Assembly (NCBI GenBank): GCA_963843605.1
Contig: CAWJLA010000008.1
Location: 434,001-498,000, forward strand
Source: FEN-1297 sp963843605
GTDB lineage: Bacteria; Bacteroidota; Ignavibacteria; Ignavibacteriales; Ignavibacteriaceae
Direction: 5' to 3'
DNA: 64,000 nt
Both the position numbers and the translations under genes were made by a program. Each line of letters opens with the position of its first letter. Positions within the stretch are counted from its first letter, which is position 1. The notes beneath the pieces were generated by a model, which was given only the letters and a program-made list of their open reading frames with translations, had not been told where the DNA came from and searched no databases. Shown here in pieces: positions 48,562-58,794 of this stretch.

Positions 48562-51500
48562 TTAATCGGAATTATTCTTCGGAGTATCGTTGACCACTAA
48601 TACTTCTGTTTTCGGCAGGAAGAAACTAAATTCGGTGCCTTTTCCTAATTCCGATTTCACAAAAATCCTACCGTGATTTAATTCAATAAATTCTTTGCAG
48701 AGTATTAATCCCAAACCGGAACCTTCCTCTTTATTTGTTCCCACCGAGGAAACGTTCTGATCTATTTGAAATAATTTATTAATTTTATCCCCGCCAATCC
48801 CGACGCCGTTATCTATAACCGATACCTTGACATATTCGGATTCTTCAATCGCGGTAATTTTAATATTTCCTTTGTTATTAGTGAATTTAATCGAATTAGA
48901 AATAAAGTTTCTTAATATAGTCTGAACCATATTTACGTCGGCAAAAAGTGATATGTTTTTTGCGACATCGATCTCCAACTGTATATCTTTATTATCCGCA
49001 TTGCTTTTAAATAAACTTAATATATCGGTGACAATTTTGTTTAGATTAACAACTTCGGGTTCGAAAATTGTCCGTCCGGTTTTTATTCTTGCCCACTGAA
49101 GGAGGTTCTCAAGTAGCCCGAAAGTTAATTTGGCAGATTTAACTATATTTTCCGATATCGTCTTAATTTCCTCTTTGGCAAGGGAGTCCAGTTCATCGAA
49201 CAGGTAGTTGGAAAATCCCAGTAAAGCTATAAACGGACTTCTCAAGTCGTGAGCAATTATAGAGAAGAATTTATCCTTAGTGGCAATTTCAAGGTTTAAC
49301 TCTCTGATCGTTCTGTCCAGGTCTTTAGTACGTTCATCAACTTTGCGTTCCAGAGTGTTATTATATTTTTTTATTGATCTTATGCGTATTTCATAAACTA
49401 AACTTAGGATCAATAAAATTAAAATTACCAGCGAGATCTTAAACCATACCGTCTGAAAGAATGTGGGTACAATAATAATCCTGAGTTTTGCTTCCTGTTC
49501 GTTCCCGATACCGTTATTATTAGTAGCTTTCACATAAAATGTATATTGCCCCGGGGGTAGATTTGTATATATCGCGGAATTTCTGGAGCCAACATTATTC
49601 CAGGTTTTATCAAAGCCGTCAAGTTTATATCTAAAAGTATTTCTTTTCGTATCATAATAATCCAGAAGCGAATACTCTAATGTTATCATATCGTTGCCGG
49701 GAGGTATTGAAATTGATTTCATATCTGAAATAGATTTTTTTAATATACCGTCCGCTGATATGGGCACAGATTTATCATAGATCTTCAGGCCCGTAAAAAC
49801 CACCGGAGAAGTTAAGCTATCATCTTCAATACTGTCGGGATTAAAATAAAGTATTCCGTCGGCTCCAAAATATAAATTTCCATATTTGTCTTTTGTGGCA
49901 ACATTCTGGACAAATTCAAGTTTCTTTAAACCGTTTCTCTTGGTATAATTGACAATTTTATTTGACTTAACATCAAACTTAGAAAGCCCTTTATCCGTAC
50001 CTATCCAAAGACAGCCGTTATTATCCTCCTGAATTGCGTCTATTAAATTGCCGGTCAATCCGTCGGCAGAAGAATAAATTTCGATTTCGCCGGTTTTTCT
50101 GTTATATCTGTTTAGTCCGTGAACAGTACCAAACCATATCATTCCGTCTTTCGATTCGAAAACCATAAATACCTGGTTACTGCTTATATGATATTTATTT
50201 GTTGAATCACTTGAAAAATTTATAAACTTATTTGTATTAGGATTAATTCCGCTTACTCCGCCGCCGTCTGTACCCACCCAAATTAAACCTTTGGAGTCTT
50301 CCATAATATTTAAGATTTTATTTGATTGCAGACCGTTAGGATTACCTGCCTTGAAAAAATACCGTTGAAATAATCCTGTTTTTCTGTCATATTTGTTTAA
50401 TCCCCACCAGGTACCGAACCATAGAGTTCCGTTTCGCGTTTCGCAAATTGAAGTAATACCGTTATTGCTTATTGAAGAGGTGTCATATATATCATTTAAA
50501 TATAGTTTAAACTTACCGGTTTCCGGATTGTATTCATTTAACCCGTTAAGATTTGTCCCGATCCAGACTTTTCCTTCATGGTCTACCAGCACGGTACGGA
50601 CAAAATTGCTGCTTAAACTATTCGGATTACCGGGTATATTTTTAAAATGAATAATCTTTTTTCCTTGATTTACAATTTCGCTCAATCCATTAAGAGAGCC
50701 GGCCCACACATTGTTATTTTTATCAATGAAAACCGAAATTACGTCATTGCTTGTAATGCTATTTTCCGGATGATCAGGATCGTGAAGATAATAATGGAAT
50801 TTGTTGGCAGTTTGATAAAATCTGCTTATGCCGTCTGCTGTGCCGATCCATACCATCCCGGATTTATCCTGGGTTATAGACAAGACTTGATTGCTAAGAA
50901 GACTTGATGAAACTCTCGGATTGTTAACATATCGCGCAAAATTGTCTTTCTTTTGATTATATTTTTCCAATCCGTTTAAAGTACCGATCCAAACATTATT
51001 TAGATTATCCTGATAAATTGACGTAATATAATTACTTGAAAGATTACTTCTATTCTGGCTACGTGAAAGGTAAGAGGAGAATTTGCCTGACTTAACATTA
51101 AATTTTTTAAGTCCTTCCCCGTTAGTGCCTATCCACATGTTTCCGGAGCGGTCTTTGTAAATTACACTGATGGCCCGGTAATTAAAGTGTTTTGTGTTTG
51201 CAGGCTGGGAAAAATACTGGTTTAATATCTTCTCGTTTTTATTCATAACTGATATTCCGTTCCAGGTGCCAAGCCACAAATTGCCGTCTTTATCCTGTCC
51301 GATGGCGGAAACACTTTGAGAAGAATTTATATTTGTTAGTTCAGTAACTTTTTTTATTACTTTAAAGTTATTTTTATTCCGGTTATATAGATTCAAACCG
51401 TCACCGGTACCGACCCACAGATTATCATCGTCATCGACAAAAACAGCTAAGACGACGTTATTACTTAAACTGCTGCTGTCATCTGGAATATGTTTATACC

Positions 51501-51900
51501 TTGAGAATTTCCCGGTTGTCCAATCGTATTTATTCAAACCCTTGGGCGTAGCAATCCAGATATTCCCTTCCTTATCCTCGCAAATATCGGTAATTGCGTA
51601 AGTCGAAATACTATTAGAATCCGAGGGATCAGGCATAAAAAGTTTAAAACTATAACCGTCAAACAAATTGAGTCCGTTAATTGTACCGATCCAGATAAAA
51701 TCCCTTTTATCCTGTAGAATCTTAGTAACACGGTTCATGGAAAGTCCGTCCTGCGCGGTTAAGTGTGTAAATTCCAAGTCTCCGTTTTGAGGATACACAG
51801 TAATGCTAAGAAGGATAATCAGTGCGGTAAAAGTAAGAAAACTTCCATGTCCTAATTTGCTGCTCAAAAAACTGAAATCGCTTTGCCAGATATGGTTCAT
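48562..51900 (-). CDS. Propeller-type sensor histidine kinase (HTCS-like, without receiver/HTH)
   Basis: A 1112-residue kinase. A hydrophobic signal/anchor (SFLTFTALIILLSITVYP) precedes two seven-bladed propellers made of about 14 Reg_prop repeats (IWIGTINGLNLFDG, NIWIATPKGLNKYD, NLWVGTGDGLNLYN, and so on). A Y_Y_Y domain follows (about 735-800, FRYKLDGFDKTWNNVG ... YTFYVKATNNNG), then a transmembrane helix (WFKISLVILILLILSLVY), a coiled coil, HisKA (FSIIAHDLRSPFIALL) and HATPase_c (DNGVGIGGDK, GSGLGLILCKEF). In Bacteroidota hybrid sensors of this design bind oligosaccharides from the neighbouring locus. This one lacks the usual receiver and AraC domains, so a separate regulator is needed. 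It lies at the end of the xylan locus. Confidence 0.9.
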   Translation of the reverse strand: MNHIWQSDFSFLSSKLGHGSFLTFTALIILLSITVYPQNGDLEFTHLTAQDGLSMNRVTKILQDKRDFIWIGTINGLNLFDGYSFKLFMPDPSDSNSISTYAITDICEDKEGNIWIATPKGLNKYDWTTGKFSRYKHIPDDSSSLSNNVVLAVFVDDDDNLWVGTGDGLNLYNRNKNNFKVIKKVTELTNINSSQSVSAIGQDKDGNLWLGTWNGISVMNKNEKILNQYFSQPANTKHFNYRAISVIYKDRSGNMWIGTNGEGLKKFNVKSGKFSSYLSRSQNRSNLSSNYITSIYQDNLNNVWIGTLNGLEKYNQKKDNFARYVNNPRVSSSLLSNQVLSITQDKSGMVWIGTADGISRFYQTANKFHYYLHDPDHPENSITSNDVISVFIDKNNNVWAGSLNGLSEIVNQGKKIIHFKNIPGNPNSLSSNFVRTVLVDHEGKVWIGTNLNGLNEYNPETGKFKLYLNDIYDTSSISNNGITSICETRNGTLWFGTWWGLNKYDRKTGLFQRYFFKAGNPNGLQSNKILNIMEDSKGLIWVGTDGGGVSGINPNTNKFINFSSDSTNKYHISSNQVFMVFESKDGMIWFGTVHGLNRYNRKTGEIEIYSSADGLTGNLIDAIQEDNNGCLWIGTDKGLSKFDVKSNKIVNYTKRNGLKKLEFVQNVATKDKYGNLYFGADGILYFNPDSIEDDSLTSPVVFTGLKIYDKSVPISADGILKKSISDMKSISIPPGNDMITLEYSLLDYYDTKRNTFRYKLDGFDKTWNNVGSRNSAIYTNLPPGQYTFYVKATNNNGIGNEQEAKLRIIIVPTFFQTVWFKISLVILILLILSLVYEIRIRSIKKYNNTLERKVDERTKDLDRTIRELNLEIATKDKFFSIIAHDLRSPFIALLGFSNYLFDELDSLAKEEIKTISENIVKSAKLTFGLLENLLQWARIKTGRTIFEPEVVNLNKIVTDILSLFKSNADNKDIQLEIDVAKNISLFADVNMVQTILRNFISNSIKFTNNKGNIKITAIEESEYVKVSVIDNGVGIGGDKINKLFQIDQNVSSVGTNKEEGSGLGLILCKEFIELNHGRIFVKSELGKGTEFSFFLPKTEVLVVNDTPKNNSD

Positions 51901-52110
51901 ATTCTAATGTTTATTAAAAATCCCTTTTAAATTTTATCAAACAATTATAACCGATTATCCGCATCCCATAATTGAGAAGGTGATAAATCGAATAAATCAC
52001 ACCGGTTTATTATCGAAATAAAGACAAATTAATTAAGTAATTGCCTATTTTTTAAATCATTACGGGATCGAAGGGTGAGGGGTAAATAAAAGTAATCCGT
52101 TCTTTATTTT

Positions 52111-54786
52111 TTAGTCGTATTTAATTTTTGTAATTAGAACATTTCCGCTACCGGAAGCACCTTTTGCTCCGGGTTGTCCGCCTCCCACCGACACTTCAAA
52201 ATTACCCGGAAGAATTACTCTCTCGTTGTTATCATTTATAATTGAAAAATCGCCGGGCTCAAGGATAAATTCAACTGAAGCGGTTTCACCGGGTTTTAAG
52301 TGAACCCTCTTAAATCCTTTTAAAGTACGAACCGGAACGGGTACCGGAGCGTTCAAATCTGAAATATAAACTTGAACAATTTCATCGCCCGCAATTTCCC
52401 CGGAATTTTTCACGTCCGCCGAAATTTTTACTGAATCGCCGATATGATACCGGTTTTTTACTTTCAGATTACCGTACATAAAAGTTGTATAACTTAAGCC
52501 GTAGCCGAAGGGATAAAGCACTTCCCCCTTAAAATACCGGTAAGTCCTGTTATTCATATTGTAGTCATCGAAAGGCGGAAGATCTTTGACCGATTTATAA
52601 AAAGTAACCGGCAGTTTTCCCCCTGGATTATAGTCGCCGAAAATGACATCGGCAATAGCAGTACCTGCAGCCTGACCCGGATACCAGGCTTCAATGATTG
52701 CCGGAATATTTTTATCTTCCCAGTTTACAGCAAGAGCGCTTCCGTTCAATAACACAAGGATAACCGGCTTGCCCAGTGCGTAGATATCTTTTATCAGTTC
52801 TTCCTGGACAACAGGAAGATCCAGACGGGTTCTGTCGCCTCTGTCGAAGCCGTCGAGCTCAACATCCATTTCTTCACCTTCGAGCCTTGGCGTTAGTCCC
52901 ATACACATAATAACCGCATCCGCTTTTTTAGCTGCCGCAATCGCTTCGGCTTTCAGTTCCTCTTTCGGATTATCCATAGGCACCGACCAGACCAGGTGAA
53001 CCTGGGCATCGCCGTAAGTTTCTCTTGCCTCAACTTTAATCGAATATTTCTTTCCCGCTTCAAGTATTACCGGCTTTGATTTGCTCAACCTGGGATCACT
53101 GTATTCGTCCCTGTAATGATATTTAGTATTTGCAATCAGCTTATTTTCCAGATAAAGATTAGTATTGCATGTTGTTATTATTCCGAGCATATAGCTGCCC
53201 GTTTTTACGGGCGTGATCTCTCCGCTCCATATTACTCCGAAATTATCTTCATCCATATCCTCCCTGGGCGCTTTATCTCCCCAGGCGGCATCGATTGTTT
53301 TTTCAATCTTCGACATGAGGACCGGTCCCTCGAGGTCTTTGTTGTTGTAGTAATCGGCATTCAGTCCGGGCTCATTATTACCGTGAGATAAAACAGCGGG
53401 AGGAACGGTTTCGAACGTCGGAAAACCTTCCACCCATTCGCATCCCCGGGTATATATAACATCGGAGTGTCCGGAAAGTTTCTCTTTAATACCCCTAAGA
53501 GGAGTAACTGGATCGGAAGGAACGCCGTTATAATTCCCGAGCAGCGTCATCCACTCATCCGAATTTGGTCCGATAACCGCTACAGTGCCGAGGTTTTTCT
53601 TCAGCGGTAAAATATTATTTCCGTTTTTCAGCAGAACGATTGATTCCCTAGCGGTTTTAAGCGCGAGTTCTTTATTTTCTTTAGAGTCTACAACAGAATA
53701 AGGTATCTTTGTATATTTTACCAGTTCCGGCGGATCGAACATGCCGAGTTTCATTCTGGCTGTGAAAAGTCTTTTTACAGCGACATCAATTTCAGCTTCG
53801 GTTATTAATTGCTCATCCACCGCTTTATTCAAGTGTTCGTAAACGGTTGCGCATTCCAGATCTGTACCCGATTTAACGGCAAGAGCGGCGGCTTCTTCCG
53901 GAGTCTGAACAATTTTATGATGCTGATAAATATCTCCTATCGCGCCGCAGTCGGAAACAACGTAGCCTTGAAAGTTCCATTGGTTCCGCAGAATATCGAC
54001 GAGAAGTCTCTTGCTTCCGCAGCAGGCCTCGCCTTCGTACCTGTTGTAGGCGCACATAACGGAATAAGCTTTTCCTTCTTTTACGCACATTTCAAATTGA
54101 GGAAGATATGTTTCCCGGAAATCCCGCTCGTCGGTTACCGCGTCAAAATGATGCCTTTCAGATTCCGGACCGCTGTGTACCGCGAAGTGTTTAACAGTTG
54201 CTATGGTTTTAAAATATTCCGGATCGTCTCCCTGCAGTCCTTTAACAAATTGAACTCCTAATCTGCCCGTTAAATAAGGGTCTTCCCCGTATGTTTCCTG
54301 ACCTCTTCCCCAGCGGGGATCGCGGAATATATTTATATTCGGCGACCAGAAAGTCAAGCCTTCGTAAATAAATCTTTTTCCGTTGGAAACAAAATTACCG
54401 TGCTTTGCCCTTGCTTCGTCAGAGATCGCGGTTGCTATCTTCAGCATTAAAGGCTCATCCCAGGCAGCGGCCAAACCGATTGCCTGCGGAAAAACTGTGG
54501 CCAGTCCCGCTCTCGCTACTCCGTGAAGACATTCGTTCCACCAGTTGTATTCGGGTATCCCGAGTCTTTCGATGGCCGGGGCAGTATTCATCATCTGACT
54601 GATTTTTTCTTCCAGGGTCATCCTGCCGACAAGGTCGTTCACTCTTTCTTCGGTACTTAATTCGGTATTCATAAAAGGAAGGCTCTTATAATCCTGAGCT
54701 TCTGCACTCAAACTTAAAACCGGAATGAAAAACGGGACATATTTCAGAATAACTATCTTAGAAAAAATCTTTTTTATTGTCTCCAT
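52111..54786 (-). CDS. GH3 beta-glycosidase (probable beta-xylosidase) with PA14 insert
   Basis: An 891-residue exported GH3 enzyme. After the signal (LSLSAEAQ) comes the TIM-barrel domain with NINIFRDPRWGRGQETYGEDP, KHFAVHSGPE and the nucleophile Asp in GYVVSDCGAIGD (D279). The alpha/beta sandwich follows, interrupted by a PA14 domain (about 465-605, LNADYYNNKDLEGPVL ... YSIKVEARETYGDAQVHLVW), then a fibronectin-III-like C-terminus. This layout, and its place with GH10/GH43/GH115, favour release of xylose from xylo-oligosaccharides. Beta-glucosidase activity cannot be excluded. Confidence 0.92.
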   Translation of the reverse strand: METIKKIFSKIVILKYVPFFIPVLSLSAEAQDYKSLPFMNTELSTEERVNDLVGRMTLEEKISQMMNTAPAIERLGIPEYNWWNECLHGVARAGLATVFPQAIGLAAAWDEPLMLKIATAISDEARAKHGNFVSNGKRFIYEGLTFWSPNINIFRDPRWGRGQETYGEDPYLTGRLGVQFVKGLQGDDPEYFKTIATVKHFAVHSGPESERHHFDAVTDERDFRETYLPQFEMCVKEGKAYSVMCAYNRYEGEACCGSKRLLVDILRNQWNFQGYVVSDCGAIGDIYQHHKIVQTPEEAAALAVKSGTDLECATVYEHLNKAVDEQLITEAEIDVAVKRLFTARMKLGMFDPPELVKYTKIPYSVVDSKENKELALKTARESIVLLKNGNNILPLKKNLGTVAVIGPNSDEWMTLLGNYNGVPSDPVTPLRGIKEKLSGHSDVIYTRGCEWVEGFPTFETVPPAVLSHGNNEPGLNADYYNNKDLEGPVLMSKIEKTIDAAWGDKAPREDMDEDNFGVIWSGEITPVKTGSYMLGIITTCNTNLYLENKLIANTKYHYRDEYSDPRLSKSKPVILEAGKKYSIKVEARETYGDAQVHLVWSVPMDNPKEELKAEAIAAAKKADAVIMCMGLTPRLEGEEMDVELDGFDRGDRTRLDLPVVQEELIKDIYALGKPVILVLLNGSALAVNWEDKNIPAIIEAWYPGQAAGTAIADVIFGDYNPGGKLPVTFYKSVKDLPPFDDYNMNNRTYRYFKGEVLYPFGYGLSYTTFMYGNLKVKNRYHIGDSVKISADVKNSGEIAGDEIVQVYISDLNAPVPVPVRTLKGFKRVHLKPGETASVEFILEPGDFSIINDNNERVILPGNFEVSVGGGQPGAKGASGSGNVLITKIKYD

Positions 54787-54833
54787 TAACGACCCGCCGT
54801 ATTTGGTTATTCTTTTAGATCAATGATTTTTAT

Positions 54834-55950
54834 TTAGTTACCGACTTTCTTAACAAAGTTTTTTCCGGTATACTGTTCTAATTCAAAGCCGGTTACTTTA
54901 CCGTCTTTATCTTTTTTAAATCTTGCAACCGCATATGTGCCTTTAAGATAAAACTCCGTCTCCGATGCCGCGTGCAAAGTCCGGCTCATTCCGTCGGGAG
55001 TATTTAAGACAAGATGTTTTTTCTCGACAGTTAATTTAATATTTACGCCGGGAGCAAGCTGATATTCGCCTGCATATTTATTAAGAATAACAGGATTGAT
55101 TTCCAGTGAAGGCCGTTCAAAGACAAACTGCAATCCTCTGGAGTATGCTTCCGCCTTTTCTCCGGAGTGTCCCATCTCTTCAACAACTTTTGTCTGAAGC
55201 TCAAGTCCCTTATAATTTCGATCTCTTTATTTTATCGACAAATTTCTGGAATGTATTCACATCTTCATAGCCGCCGATACCCATGAACACACGAACCGGC
55301 AGTCCGGTATGCTTCGCCGCGTACGCGTCTTCTATTTTGTATATGACACCGTTATCAAAAGTTAAAGCGGGACTTGTAAGCACATAACGGTTAAACAGCG
55401 AAGTTTCCGTAAAGAGAGTATACAAATTAAAAAGTCCGCCGAATGAACTGCCCATTAAAGTGCGGTCGTCTTTTTTCACACGGTACCTTGATTCGATAAA
55501 GGGGATTGCTTCGTTTTTAATGAATTTTAAAAAGTTCGCCGCGTTTCCGTAACGGGCCGGCTGATGAATATCGGTAGGGGTTAGATCCAGGGCTCTCAAA
55601 GAATCGTAATTCGGATTTTCGCCCCCCCATGCAATACCGACAACGATCATATTGGGAATGAATCCGTCGAAATATTGCTCCCCGTAAATAGCCTGAGCCA
55701 GAGTAAAGTCCCACTGTCCGTCGGTTAGATAAAGCACCGGAAATGATTTTGTTGAGTCCGCATAATCCGCAGGCAGATTGACGTACAGTTCGTAGTCTCT
55801 GCCTACAATCGACGAATGTATTTTCCACAACTGGGTGCCGGCAATCTTAACTTCCGGCGGAGCGGACATATTGTCATCAGCCTGCGAATAAACCGGGCTG
55901 CCGAAAAGCAACAGGGCCGCACAACCGAGTAAAATTATTCTGAATAACAT
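54834..55950 (-). pseudogene. Secreted esterase (feruloyl/acetyl-xylan-esterase-like), one frameshift
   Basis: Frame one (55210-55950) encodes a signal peptide and a PF00756-type alpha/beta hydrolase. It shows FPVLYLTDGQWDF, the nucleophile elbow LMGSSFGGLFNLYTLF and RYVLTSPAL. Frame two (54834 to about 55205) continues with LELQTKVVEEMGHSGEKAEAY, supplying the catalytic His, and a DUF3471-like beta domain. Removing one A from TCGAAATTATAAGG (about 55207-55215) joins them (RSNYKGLELQ). ATG 55950 is preferred because AGGAGG lies six bases upstream; the ATG at 55956 is too close. It begins about a dozen bases from the UroD-family gene and fits removal of acyl decorations from xylan. Confidence 0.85.
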
Positions 55951-55968
55951 TTCCATCCTCCTATTTTT

Positions 55969-56997
55969 TTAATATTCCTTTACGGTTTTAATGAATGCCC
56001 TGATATTTTTTGTGCTCACTCCGGGAGGCATTCCGCCGCCGCACGACATAATAATTCTTGATTTATCATTCAGCGAATCCATAAGATCCGAAGCGGCTTT
56101 TGCAACATCTTCTTCGCTGCCGTTTGCGAGTACGTCCCTGGGAGGAATATTACCGAGCAGGGTAATTTTATTTTCGCTGAGCTGCTTAAGTTCGTTTAAA
56201 GTAACGTCGAATCCCATATTGAAAAGATTAACTCCTAGCTCATTGAGAAGCGGCGCGGATTCCCTGCAGGGAGCGTCATTGTGCAGAAATTTCACGGTCG
56301 GATTTAGATCATATAATTCCTTAAAATACGGCATACCGAACGTCTTAAATTCTTCCGCCCCCATAAAGCCGATAATGTCATCGAGAAGAAGTATGCCGTC
56401 TATTGTCGGGAAAGTTTCCATCTGCAGTTCAAGCCAGTTTTTCAGATACGCCGTAATTTTTTTCATCAGCATCTCTATTTTCTCAGGCGTCATCATCATC
56501 GCGGTTAAAAATTCGGTACTGCCCATAAGATAACTGGCGATATTAAGCGGTCCGCGTGCAACCGCAAACCGTATCTTATGACCGGCCGCTTCTATTTTGG
56601 GTCTGGCAAGTATCAAACGGTTAAGGATAAAAGGAAGCAGACCATCGTTCCTCGGATCGGGATCGTGCAGTGTTTCTATATCGTCAGTAGACATAATTAT
56701 TTTATGAGCGTACGGAAATTCGTTGGGAGGGAATGTACATCTCACTCCGAAAGCGGAAGGTTCCGTACACATGCCGAACTCCGACCAGAACCCCGGTAAA
56801 AAAATCATATCGGGAAAATCGTTCATCGCTTTTAAATTCGCGTTTAACCACAATTCGTCGTTCGAAAAATAATCTAATATGCTTATGCCGTACCAGTTTG
56901 GAAGCCACGGACTGTCGATTATAAATCCGACCGGCAGCGGTTTTATTTCTTCCCCTTTAATTGTCCTGGTTAAAATTTCCCATTGTTGGTCTGTCAT
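55969..56997 (-). CDS. UroD-family (MtaA/O-demethylase MT-I type) methyltransferase
   Basis: A 342-residue protein of the uroporphyrinogen decarboxylase superfamily, in the corrinoid-methyltransferase branch rather than heme synthesis, as judged by its partners. Visible are FLPGFWSEFGMCTEPSAFGV, ARGPLNIASYLMGSTEFLTAMM, LLLDDIIGFMGAEEFKTFGMPYF, KFLHNDAPCRESAPLLNELGVNLFNMG, ITLLGNIPPRDVL and MSCGGGMPPGVSTKNI. HND plus downstream Cys residues (C of DAPC, C of MSCGGG) are plausible zinc ligands. It would move a methyl group between a substrate and the Co of the corrinoid protein encoded upstream. AGAGG precedes the ATG. It is tightly followed by the esterase. Confidence 0.82.
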   Translation of the reverse strand: MTDQQWEILTRTIKGEEIKPLPVGFIIDSPWLPNWYGISILDYFSNDELWLNANLKAMNDFPDMIFLPGFWSEFGMCTEPSAFGVRCTFPPNEFPYAHKIIMSTDDIETLHDPDPRNDGLLPFILNRLILARPKIEAAGHKIRFAVARGPLNIASYLMGSTEFLTAMMMTPEKIEMLMKKITAYLKNWLELQMETFPTIDGILLLDDIIGFMGAEEFKTFGMPYFKELYDLNPTVKFLHNDAPCRESAPLLNELGVNLFNMGFDVTLNELKQLSENKITLLGNIPPRDVLANGSEEDVAKAASDLMDSLNDKSRIIMSCGGGMPPGVSTKNIRAFIKTVKEY

Positions 56998-57063
56998 TGT
57001 TTAACCTCTTTTCACTTGCTGATAATACTATTTTGAATAGCACAGTGTTATAATTATTGTTTA

Positions 57064-57792
57064 TTATTTTGCCGGGGTTTTCTTTCCGGACCTTAATCTG
57101 ATCGATCTGTAAGTACAATCCTTCACTCCGCAACTATCGCATATGTAATCTTTCCATTTCACATCGGTACCTATGCCGATTATTCCGCTGACGGATTTAA
57201 TGGGGATCATCAATGCCGATTCGGTCAATTCAACGCCGCAAAATCCATCCGGGAAAAAAGAAAATAAAAGATGCTGCTCGGAAACCGGCCATTTGCAATA
57301 GCCCGGACTATACCGGTTGGTAACCTTAAATCCTTTTTCATTCATATGCAGTTTTATTGTATCATGCAGAATATTAGTAACGCTCTCCGCCGTTACCGAA
57401 GCGGCAACATCAACAATATAGCTGAGCAAAATCTCACCGCTTCTCAGGAGGCTCTTAGACCAGTTCTCCAAACCCGAACCTATGGTGCATAGGAACAAAG
57501 CCGCTTTATCCGATTTCTTCAACTGGCCGGTCACGATTTTATCCAGTGTAAAGAATTTACCCCCGATCAGCAGTCCGTTATTTTTGTCCGAAGATTTTTC
57601 AACGTTACTAACCGTATATCCGGCTTTTATACTGCAATGCCGCGGCACCTGTGAAATTACTTCGTTAATTAATTCCGAAAAGTGCTCGGGAATATTTTGT
57701 TCCGTATAACCGAGTGAATACTCTATTTCCGCTTTATCGATACTGACGTTGTTAATGTCCATTTCAACTTCAACGCTATAATTTTCTTCCAA
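57064..57792 (-). CDS. MetH-type activation-domain protein (cobalamin reactivation)
   Basis: A 242-residue stand-alone relative of the methionine synthase activation domain. The N-terminal half (LGYTEQNIPEHFSELINEVI, about 27-46) leads to FLCTIGSGLENWSKSLLRSGEILLSYIVDVAASVTAESV. The SAM-binding signature region follows (NRYSPGYCKWPVSEQHLLFSFF, about 160-181) with GVELTESALMIPIKSVSGIIGIG, and a C-terminal CDSCGVKDC cluster-like cysteine set absent from MetH itself. It would use SAM plus an electron to rescue cob(II)alamin. TTG start at 57792 follows GAGGA; an ATG ten codons later is possible. Confidence 0.85.
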   Translation of the reverse strand: MEENYSVEVEMDINNVSIDKAEIEYSLGYTEQNIPEHFSELINEVISQVPRHCSIKAGYTVSNVEKSSDKNNGLLIGGKFFTLDKIVTGQLKKSDKAALFLCTIGSGLENWSKSLLRSGEILLSYIVDVAASVTAESVTNILHDTIKLHMNEKGFKVTNRYSPGYCKWPVSEQHLLFSFFPDGFCGVELTESALMIPIKSVSGIIGIGTDVKWKDYICDSCGVKDCTYRSIRLRSGKKTPAK

Positions 57793-57824
57793 TCAATCTT
57801 CCTCATCATTCATAAAAAATTAAA

Positions 57825-57884
57825 GCCGGTGTTAATTTTATTTCCCGCCTCTTTGCCGTTAAAATGCGAAACGGAAACACCGGT
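57825..57884 (-). terminator. Possible attenuator after the homocysteine methyltransferase gene
   Basis: GCCGGTGTT (57825-57833) and AACACCGGT (57876-57884) can pair across a 42-base loop that itself holds CCGTT/AACGG. On the minus strand the stem begins at the stop codon and is followed by a T-rich stretch (TTTAATTTTTTATG). Weak because of the large loop. Confidence 0.35.
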
Positions 57885-58768
57885 TATTTTTTTCTTACTT
57901 CTTCCGCAAGAGCATGTATGTGCGCGGGAGTTGTTCCGCAGCATCCGCCTATAATATTTGCGCCGCTCCGGATAAGCTCTTTAACTCTCGCCGCCATATG
58001 CGCCGGATTTTCCGGGAAAAATGTTTCGCCGTCTCTATACTCAGGTTTACCTGCGTTCGCATGTACAAGTACCGGTATCGCCGGTTCAGCTGTTCTTATC
58101 TCTTTAACAATCTCGATCATTTGATCGAATCCGTTGCCGCAGTTTGTACCGATGATCGATGCTCCCGCATCTTTTACCGCTGTTACCATTTCCTGCGGAG
58201 ATACTCCCATCATAGTGCGGAATTCGCCGTTAACTGTTTTTTCGAAAGTAAAAGTGCAGACAACTTCAAGTCCGGTCCCTTCTTTCGCGGCCTTGATAGC
58301 GATAGCGGCTTCATCCAAGGCTGACATAGTTTCCACACAAATAGCGTCCGCGCCGCCTTTCTTAAGTGCTTCCGCTTGTATTCTGAATCCGTTATACATT
58401 TCCTCTTCGGATAACTGTCCCATCATTAAAATTGCGCCGGTAGGACCGATAGAGCCCAAAACAAAGTGATCGCTGCCCGCGGCTTCCCTGGAAATTGCCG
58501 CTGCTGCTTCATTTAACTCGGAGGCGCGTTTATCCAATCCGTAATGAGAAAGTTTATACGGGCTGCCTCCGAAACTGTTTGTTAAAATCATATCGGCGCC
58601 CGCATCTATGTAGCTTTTTGCAATTGCGAACACGTCTTCCTTATGATCGATATTCCAAAGCTCAGGGCATTCGCCAGGCTGCAAGCCTCTCTGCTGCAGA
58701 AATGTTCCCCAGGCTCCGTCCGATATAAGTATTTTTCCGCTTTCCAATGCTTTAAGTAGAGAGCTCAT
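57884..58768 (-). CDS. Homocysteine S-methyltransferase (MetH N-domain/BHMT family)
   Basis: A 294-residue zinc methyltransferase corresponding to the first domain of MetH. Motifs are ISDGAWGTFLQQRGL, DMILTNSFGGSPYKL, GSIGPTGAIL and FTFEKTVNGEFRTMMGVSP. The Cys of GASIIGTNCGNGFD (about 200) and the Cys pair in IIGGCCGTTPAHI (about 275) form the zinc thiolate site. It would accept a methyl group from methyl-cobalamin and give methionine. The folate-binding and cobalamin domains of MetH are not attached; the corrinoid protein is a separate gene 160 bases upstream. AAGGA precedes the ATG. Confidence 0.9.
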   Translation of the reverse strand: MSSLLKALESGKILISDGAWGTFLQQRGLQPGECPELWNIDHKEDVFAIAKSYIDAGADMILTNSFGGSPYKLSHYGLDKRASELNEAAAAISREAAGSDHFVLGSIGPTGAILMMGQLSEEEMYNGFRIQAEALKKGGADAICVETMSALDEAAIAIKAAKEGTGLEVVCTFTFEKTVNGEFRTMMGVSPQEMVTAVKDAGASIIGTNCGNGFDQMIEIVKEIRTAEPAIPVLVHANAGKPEYRDGETFFPENPAHMAARVKELIRSGANIIGGCCGTTPAHIHALAEEVRKK

Positions 58769-58794
58769 ATTTTTTCCTTAATTTTATTTTTTCT

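Noticed and set aside
55969..56997. Heme-pathway uroporphyrinogen decarboxylase (hemE)
   Set aside because: The gene sits with a corrinoid carrier and homocysteine methyltransferase and carries Cys/His positions suited to zinc; no other heme gene is nearby.
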